Part shown: piece by piece, positions 59,244-64,000 of the stretch
How the letters are laid out: every line of letters begins with the position of its first letter
How positions within the stretch are numbered: position 1 is the stretch's first letter
Assembly: GCA_023205875.1 (NCBI GenBank)
Contig: CP060761.1
Location: 434,001-498,000, forward strand
DNA length: 64,000 nucleotides
Source: Chloropicon primus
Taxonomy: Eukaryota > Chlorophyta > Chloropicophyceae > Chloropicales > Chloropicaceae
Direction: 5' to 3'
Translations under genes and position numbers: made by a program
The notes under the pieces: generated by a model
What the model saw: the letters and a program-made list of their open reading frames with translations, nothing else
Database searches by the model: none
What the model was told of the DNA's origin: nothing

Positions 59244-59583
59244 GAAGGATCGGACAGGCGGAAGCCTCTTCTCTTGCCCTTTCGGTGGACTCAATTATCG
59301 AAAGAAACGACGCTTTGGTGAGGAAGACACCTTAGAGAGAGAGGGGGAGGGAGAACTAGCTCATGCCAACCGTGACCTGACCTCGCCTTCACCTTTATCG
59401 CTTTCATCGCCGTTGTCGGCTGCGCTTCATCTCCAACACCACCACTCACTGCCGCTGCTGCGTCTCTACTCACCTCTGCGTTTGCCTTGATTGCCTTGGC
59501 CTCGTGAAGAAGCCGGAGAGTCCGAAAGTAACGGCTGAGGGTTCGCTATTCCTTGCGCTTTTGCTTGGGCCGGAAAGAGGGAG
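59004..59583. promoter_or_regulatory. 5' region of the two-TM repeat-tail protein
   Basis: 580 bp. A (GA)n run at about 59215-59240 leads straight into copy G of the dispersed 5' element (59251-59326). AGTAACGGCTGAGG at about 59527-59540 resembles the CGTAACGGCTGAG at 1469. No gene seen. Confidence 0.6.
59251..59326 (+). repeat. Dispersed 5' element, copy G
   Basis: CGGACAGGCGGAAGCCTCTT, then CCTTTCGGTGG, TCGAAAGAAACGACGCTTTGG and TGAGGAAG. Shares its first 20 and last 30 bases closely with copy E; the palindromic core is diverged. About 258 bp before the next ATG. Confidence 0.75.
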
Positions 59584-60153
59584 ATGGGGCGCTGCAGGCG
59601 GGAGGCGGTGCCGCCGACGACGATGGAGGGGTACAAGGCAATGTCGAGGCGATTGGCAGTGGCAATGGTTTGGAAAACGGTATTGGGTTGCGTTTTCCTC
59701 GGCCTTGGAATCCACTTCATCCTGTACAACCTCGACGACGTGATTGAGGACGACGACGATCTTCCGACCATGTTTTGGGTCGGCTTCGGCTTTGCTGTCG
59801 GGGGCTCCATCCTCCTGATTTTCATGGTCGTCAATCTGGTTCAGTACATTCGCAATTCGACGGCCATGTCCACCCAGCACCGCGCGGACCAGCAGCAAGC
59901 CTATGCCTGGCAGCAGCAAGCCTACACCGGGCAGCAGCAAGTCTACACCGGGCAGCAGCAAGCCTACACCGGGCAGCAGCAGCCTTACCCACAGCCCCAG
60001 CAAGCTTATGGGCCCAGCGACGTGGCCATGGGGACCCCGGCGCAAGGAAATTACCAAGTCTCCGTTCCGCCGGCATACAACGCGAAACCCACGAACGCTG
60101 CCCAAAGTGCAGCAGGACCCTCAGCTCCACTCCAGGGAGTGTACAAGTTATAA
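59584..60153 (+). CDS. Small two-helix membrane protein with a QQQAYTG repeat tail
   Basis: 189 aa. Two membrane helices (about residues 30-50 and 62-85) flank an acidic loop DDVIEDDDDLPT. The tail is Gln/Tyr-rich with five units of QQQAYTG or close variants (DNA 24-bp near-tandem units at about 59895-59985) and a Pro/Gln end. No family recognised. The repeat tail is of a kind that often varies in length and may mediate weak self-association; speculation. The first ATG has a good context and is followed by another at residue 14. Confidence 0.65.
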   Translation: MGRCRREAVPPTTMEGYKAMSRRLAVAMVWKTVLGCVFLGLGIHFILYNLDDVIEDDDDLPTMFWVGFGFAVGGSILLIFMVVNLVQYIRNSTAMSTQHRADQQQAYAWQQQAYTGQQQVYTGQQQAYTGQQQPYPQPQQAYGPSDVAMGTPAQGNYQVSVPPAYNAKPTNAAQSAAGPSAPLQGVYKL

Positions 60154-60172
60154 AAAGTCTCTTGCACGTTAG

Positions 60173-60207
<35 letters not shown>

Positions 60208-60298
60208 AAGTGGTGTCCCTCAGGCTCCCTCCCTCCAAAGCCCCTGAGAGCTTGAGCTTGGACTGTGAAACGGCCGAGCGTTACACAATAATCGAGAG

Positions 60299-62125
60299 AT
60301 GGACAGCGACGGCGGACTGGGTTTGGTGGAGGCGGCGATCGCGTTGGCGGCGGCGGCGCCTCTGGAAACCTCAGGCGAGACGGTTGTCGAACCCTCTTCC
60401 TCCTCGTCGTCGGATGGGATCCTTTCGTTCTCGAACTTGAGCGATGCGTACGACGAGCTCGCGGTTCCCAAAGCGGTGAGGCCGCCCCTCCTCCCTCCCT
60501 CGCCACCGAACGCTGGCGGGAGGAGGAGGAGGAAGAAGAAAAGGTACGATGAGTACGTCACGACGCACGAGCTCGGCTTCCTCGGCAGCTCGTCGTTTAC
60601 GGAAGGGGGCTCGGAAGCGGAAGCGAGCACGAGGAGGTCATCCCAGGCGGTGAAGCCCCCTGTCCCGAAACCCAAGGGCTTCAAGGGGAGCATCGGGAAG
60701 CGCAAGAGGATCATCACGCTCAACTACCCTCCGGATGAATACTTGGAGCGGGTGGCCGAGCACCAATATGTTCTTCACGGAGGAAGGTCCGTTGCGGTAC
60801 GAAAGTCCGACCTGGATCCCCTCATCGGCGTCGACCAGGCGATGTCCAGCAAGTACAGGGCGCGGTTCAAGAGCACGTACCTTGGCCGGTTCCCCTCCCG
60901 AGAGGAGGCAGCGAGGGCTCACGACACGGCTGCGATCATGCACTTGATCAAAGAAGCGGAGGGGGAGGAGGCCGTGGGCGATGCAAGGGTGGCGGGCACC
61001 GTCCTGAGGCAGAAGAAGAGAGCCAAGGTGGAGGTGGAGGGGATGATCAAGAAGAAGAAGAAGGCAGGAAGACCGAAAAAGAAAATTCGAAAGGTTCCTC
61101 CAAATCCCATGATGGGCGTCACGGCGGAGGTGAGGCACAAGGCGAAGGGCATCATCCCATCGTGGCTCGTATCCGACGTGAACGACATATTTTTCCTCGA
61201 CCGCATAGATTTCGTGGGCCGCCAGTGCATCACGTCGTGCGAATGCTCGCTTGTTCTGCAAAAGAGGGACGCGTGCCTCTCCAGCACGACCTTGACCTTC
61301 GAACTGCCCCGAAGATGCGTGGAGGAGCTCTCCAAGCACACCGGCAGCTCGCAGCCCCTCGTCACCGAGATCGTGGATGAGATGGATGACGCGAGACTCC
61401 TTCTGACGGGCCACTTCATGGCGGTCCAGTCGGAGGATGCTGGCTGGACCGGTTTCCTTCGCTTGGAGGGGAAGTGGGGCCAGTACGCAAGAAGTAGGCT
61501 ATTCGCAGCAGGGGACGCCATCTCGATGCTTTTCACTTTCCACACCAAAAAGCTTCCAAGGCTCACCAAAAGTTTTGCCTTGGCGCCGGACAAGGAGGTG
61601 AGCGTGTTCGCGAGACTATCGGTTACAAGGAACGCGATCCCGCCACAGATCACAATCCTCGAACCAAACGTCGAGAGCGAGATCGGGTCGAAAGAGCTCG
61701 GGTTTGTTTACGTCCCCGGAAGGCTCAGGAAGGGCGCCGTCTCGGACGCCTTGCGAAGGATGAAATCTTTCGACGACCTCTCGACGATTCTTAAAAGCAA
61801 GCTGGACGATGCCATCACAGTGAACCACCGAATGAGGGTCGCCGCAGTGTCTCCGGAGAAAGGCCATGGAATCTGGCTCCTCGAGGAAGTGACGCGCGGC
61901 GAGGTTCTCTTCGAGTACGGCGGTCTGGAAGTCAGCGAAGAATGCGTTCACCAATCATCGGCCTACTTCCTCAATAACGTGGATGCAACCCACTTTGGAA
62001 ACGTGTCCAGGTTCGTGAATCAGTCCCAGGACCCGAACCTCGAGGTAGTCTTGGTCCACAATCGCATCCTCTTCCGAGCCAAGCGTAAGATCCTCGAAGG
62101 AGAGGTCCTCACCATCTCCCACTAA
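60299..62125 (+). CDS. AP2-like DNA-binding protein with AT-hook and a C-terminal SET domain
   Basis: 608 aa. A disordered basic N-terminus precedes an AP2-type segment near 184-218 (YLGRFPSREEAARAHDTAA is the conserved second half; the first half is degenerate). A Lys-rich AT-hook-like AGRPKKK follows at 255-261. The region 330-430 has a B3-like pattern (LPRRCVEEL ... GDAISMLFTF), low certainty. The C-terminus (about 515-608) is SET-like: GHGIWLLEEVTRGEVLFEYG and GNVSRFVNQSQDPN, but NHSC is NQSQ, and the final motif ends GEVLTISH without the usual catalytic Tyr. So it is probably an inactive or truncated SET domain. Plausible chromatin regulator; AP2 with SET is an unusual fusion. Intron-free. 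Confidence 0.68.
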   Translation: MDSDGGLGLVEAAIALAAAAPLETSGETVVEPSSSSSSDGILSFSNLSDAYDELAVPKAVRPPLLPPSPPNAGGRRRRKKKRYDEYVTTHELGFLGSSSFTEGGSEAEASTRRSSQAVKPPVPKPKGFKGSIGKRKRIITLNYPPDEYLERVAEHQYVLHGGRSVAVRKSDLDPLIGVDQAMSSKYRARFKSTYLGRFPSREEAARAHDTAAIMHLIKEAEGEEAVGDARVAGTVLRQKKRAKVEVEGMIKKKKKAGRPKKKIRKVPPNPMMGVTAEVRHKAKGIIPSWLVSDVNDIFFLDRIDFVGRQCITSCECSLVLQKRDACLSSTTLTFELPRRCVEELSKHTGSSQPLVTEIVDEMDDARLLLTGHFMAVQSEDAGWTGFLRLEGKWGQYARSRLFAAGDAISMLFTFHTKKLPRLTKSFALAPDKEVSVFARLSVTRNAIPPQITILEPNVESEIGSKELGFVYVPGRLRKGAVSDALRRMKSFDDLSTILKSKLDDAITVNHRMRVAAVSPEKGHGIWLLEEVTRGEVLFEYGGLEVSEECVHQSSAYFLNNVDATHFGNVSRFVNQSQDPNLEVVLVHNRILFRAKRKILEGEVLTISH

Positions 62126-62364
62126 ACTTACTTTTTGTCATCCACTCAGCAGACTCAGATGAGAGGTCCCAGGCCCTGGCAAACCTCCAATCGTCGTCCA
62201 TGCAGGCTCTTCAATGGACTTGAGAGGAGGCTATCTCCTTCACTCTCAAGCCAAATTGCTTCACTTCATCCACCATCCCCTCTCCCTGTCCCTGTCTCTG
62301 TCCCTGTCCTGTCCTCCTCTGAGCCTCTGGCCTTCCCGCTCTTTCCGTCAGCTGACGGAACGCG

Positions 62365-64000
62365 ATGGCGATGGCGAAGGAAGGGCCCCTCTCGATGGAG
62401 GACCTTCTCCAGGACGCCGAGGGGGAGGACGACTACGGCGACGGAGGAGGAGGAACACCGCACCAGGATCCTCAAGTCTTCCTCACTCCTTTGCCTTCGC
62501 AACATCCGACGCAACAACAGATGCCTTCGCCTCATGCAGAAGCTGCGAGAAAGAGGCTGCCTTCTCCCTTGTCCTCCATGAGGAAGAAGAAGGTGTATGC
62601 CGTGCTAAGGGGGAGGAAGCCGGGAGTGTACGACACGTGGGAAGAAGCGCGAGAGCAGATCGATGGGTTCAGTGGAGCCGAATTCAGGAAGTTCACTTCC
62701 GTGTCGGACGCAGAGACTTTCCTTGGACAAGACAGAGATCATCCTCATCCTCAGGATCATCCTCCTCAGGTGGTTGCCATTGATGTGGAGGAACCGGCAG
62801 GATCTGCAGGTACGAGGAAACGGAAGGCGGAGAGTCCGGGTCCACCGTCTCCATCGGTGTACAACTCCATCGGAGTTGAGGAAGGGGAGACTCTGCTGAA
62901 GAAGTTTGGGTTGGGGAGAGAAGGGAGCAACTCGGTGGGGAGCAACCCGGTGCGAGAGAGCGGAGGTGGGTCGAAGCGGAGGGGTGGGATACGATTAGGT
63001 CTGAACACTGGCGTTGGAGAACCATCTTCCTTGTCGAGCATGTGTCCTCCCAAGGCACGGGATCGGGAGAAGGGCAAGCGTGCCGAGAGCTGGGTTGAAT
63101 CGGTGCCCAGGAGTCCAAGGAGTGCGGAGCAGAAGCTGTCGCCGGGCCAGGAGAGGGCAATCAAGCAGGTGCTGACGGGGAGAAGCGTCTTTATCACAGG
63201 TGGGGCGGGTGTTGGAAAGTCCTTTCTCGTGGAAAAGGTTGTTGAGGCCCTGAATAAGCGGGGATCAAAGGTCCAGATATGCGCGACCACCGGCATCGCA
63301 GCCGTGAACATCGGGGGGCAAACCATCCACAGCTTCGCAGGAATACCAATCGACAAGGAGAGCAAGGAATCCTTGGCGGAGAAGTTGTACAAGAAGAGGG
63401 CCGTGCGAAAGAGGTGGCAAGACATACAAGTGCTGCTGATCGACGAGATATCCATGGTTCCCGCCGACCTCTTTGACACGCTGGACTTCATCGCGAAGAG
63501 GTGCAGGGGCACAGAAGTGAATGGCCGCGCCCTGCTCCAGAAGGATCCGATGGGCGGGCTCCAGGTGGTCGCTGTGGGGGACTTCTTTCAGCTCCCCCCT
63601 GCCGAAAGCCGGTGCAACTTCGTCTTCGAGTCCGCTGCCTGGAAGAAGCTAGACTTCGTCAACGTCGTCCTGAAGCACGTCTGGAGGCAGAGTGACCCAA
63701 CGTTTGTGAACATGCTGAACGAGCTGAGGCTCGGGCAAGTGAGTGAAGGAACGCTGCACAGGCTTCTGCAGTGCGACAGACCTCTTAGTCAGACGGACGG
63801 GATCCTGCCCACGATGCTTTATCCTCACAGGAGGAACGTGGACAGCGAGAACAAAAGGTTCTTCGACAAATTGCAAGGGCAAGTGAGAGAGTACGAGTGC
63901 AAGGACTTTGTCAACTGCGACAGGGCAAGGCCGTACTTGCAGCAGCTGAATAAAATCAACGTTCCCGGAATCTTGGAGACGAAACCAAGGATGCAGGTGA
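62365..64000 (+). CDS. PIF1-family helicase with N-terminal RNase H1 hybrid-binding domain (3' end cut by window)
   Basis: 545 codons inside the window from the ATG at 62365, open to the window end. Residues 74-121 (KKVYAVLRGRKPGVYDTW ... AEFRKFTSVSDAETF) match the RNase H1 N-terminal hybrid-binding domain (Cauli_VI family), which grips RNA:DNA hybrids. After a disordered linker comes the PIF1 core: Walker A GGAGVGKSFL near 278, motif Ia ATTGIAAVNIGGQTIHSFAG, Walker B LLIDEISMV near 358, and VGDFFQLPP near 402. PIF1 helicases unwind DNA, including G-quadruplexes and hybrids, in nucleus and organelles. The helicase C-terminal part lies beyond the window. A fusion of hybrid binding with PIF1 suggests an R-loop or telomere role, as inference. 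Confidence 0.85.
   Translation, partial: MAMAKEGPLSMEDLLQDAEGEDDYGDGGGGTPHQDPQVFLTPLPSQHPTQQQMPSPHAEAARKRLPSPLSSMRKKKVYAVLRGRKPGVYDTWEEAREQIDGFSGAEFRKFTSVSDAETFLGQDRDHPHPQDHPPQVVAIDVEEPAGSAGTRKRKAESPGPPSPSVYNSIGVEEGETLLKKFGLGREGSNSVGSNPVRESGGGSKRRGGIRLGLNTGVGEPSSLSSMCPPKARDREKGKRAESWVESVPRSPRSAEQKLSPGQERAIKQVLTGRSVFITGGAGVGKSFLVEKVVEALNKRGSKVQICATTGIAAVNIGGQTIHSFAGIPIDKESKESLAEKLYKKRAVRKRWQDIQVLLIDEISMVPADLFDTLDFIAKRCRGTEVNGRALLQKDPMGGLQVVAVGDFFQLPPAESRCNFVFESAAWKKLDFVNVVLKHVWRQSDPTFVNMLNELRLGQVSEGTLHRLLQCDRPLSQTDGILPTMLYPHRRNVDSENKRFFDKLQGQVREYECKDFVNCDRARPYLQQLNKINVPGILETKPRMQV

Overview
This 64 kb window looks like nuclear DNA from a small green alga. Coding sequence is GC-rich (one GAPDH line counted by hand is 37/60 G+C), genes are tightly packed on both strands, most have no intron, and the few introns seen are short (about 85-275 bp) with ordinary GT-AG ends. 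Plastid-type genes (GapA-type GAPDH, carotenoid isomerase, a PsbP-like lumen protein, a probable fibrillin) sit among housekeeping genes (MCM2, TRAPPII Trs120, HEATR6, eukaryotic TGT). An intron-poor prasinophyte such as Chloropicon would fit; the organism is an inference.

Layout: 1-9.2 kb holds a mitochondrial HPPK-DHPS folate gene (cut by the window start), an ANTH protein, a rhodanese protein with one intron, a fibrillin-like protein, a head-to-head pair of Cys-loop ligand-gated channel genes and a three-exon secreted acidic protein. 9.5-22.4 kb holds an animal-type heme peroxidase, GAPDH, CRTISO, PNGase, a JmjC hydroxylase and a leishmanolysin protease. From about 22.4 to 24.8 kb there is a sharply AT-rich island with no credible gene, a candidate centromere. 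24.8-46.3 kb holds a glycosyltransferase, a basic nuclear-type protein, HEATR6, a sulfotransferase, TGT, an MPN/JAMM protease, a ViaA-like VWA protein, a PsbP-like protein, Trs120, a J-protein and KDO-8-phosphate synthase. 46.8-64 kb holds a HARE-HTH-like gene with an unresolved frame change, a mitochondrial carrier, a PPR protein, MCM2 with two E2F sites, membrane proteins, an F-box-like/ankyrin-type repeat protein, an unusual AP2-SET protein and a PIF1 helicase carrying an RNase H1-type hybrid-binding domain (cut by the window end).

The strongest unexplained signal is a dispersed, oriented element of about 70 bp with a palindromic core, found in the 5' regions of at least five genes and always facing a downstream start codon. 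Other recurrent promoter motifs are CGTAACG, plant-type teloboxes (AAACCCTA) and paired E2F sites. No tRNA, rRNA, CRISPR array or recognisable transposon was found.
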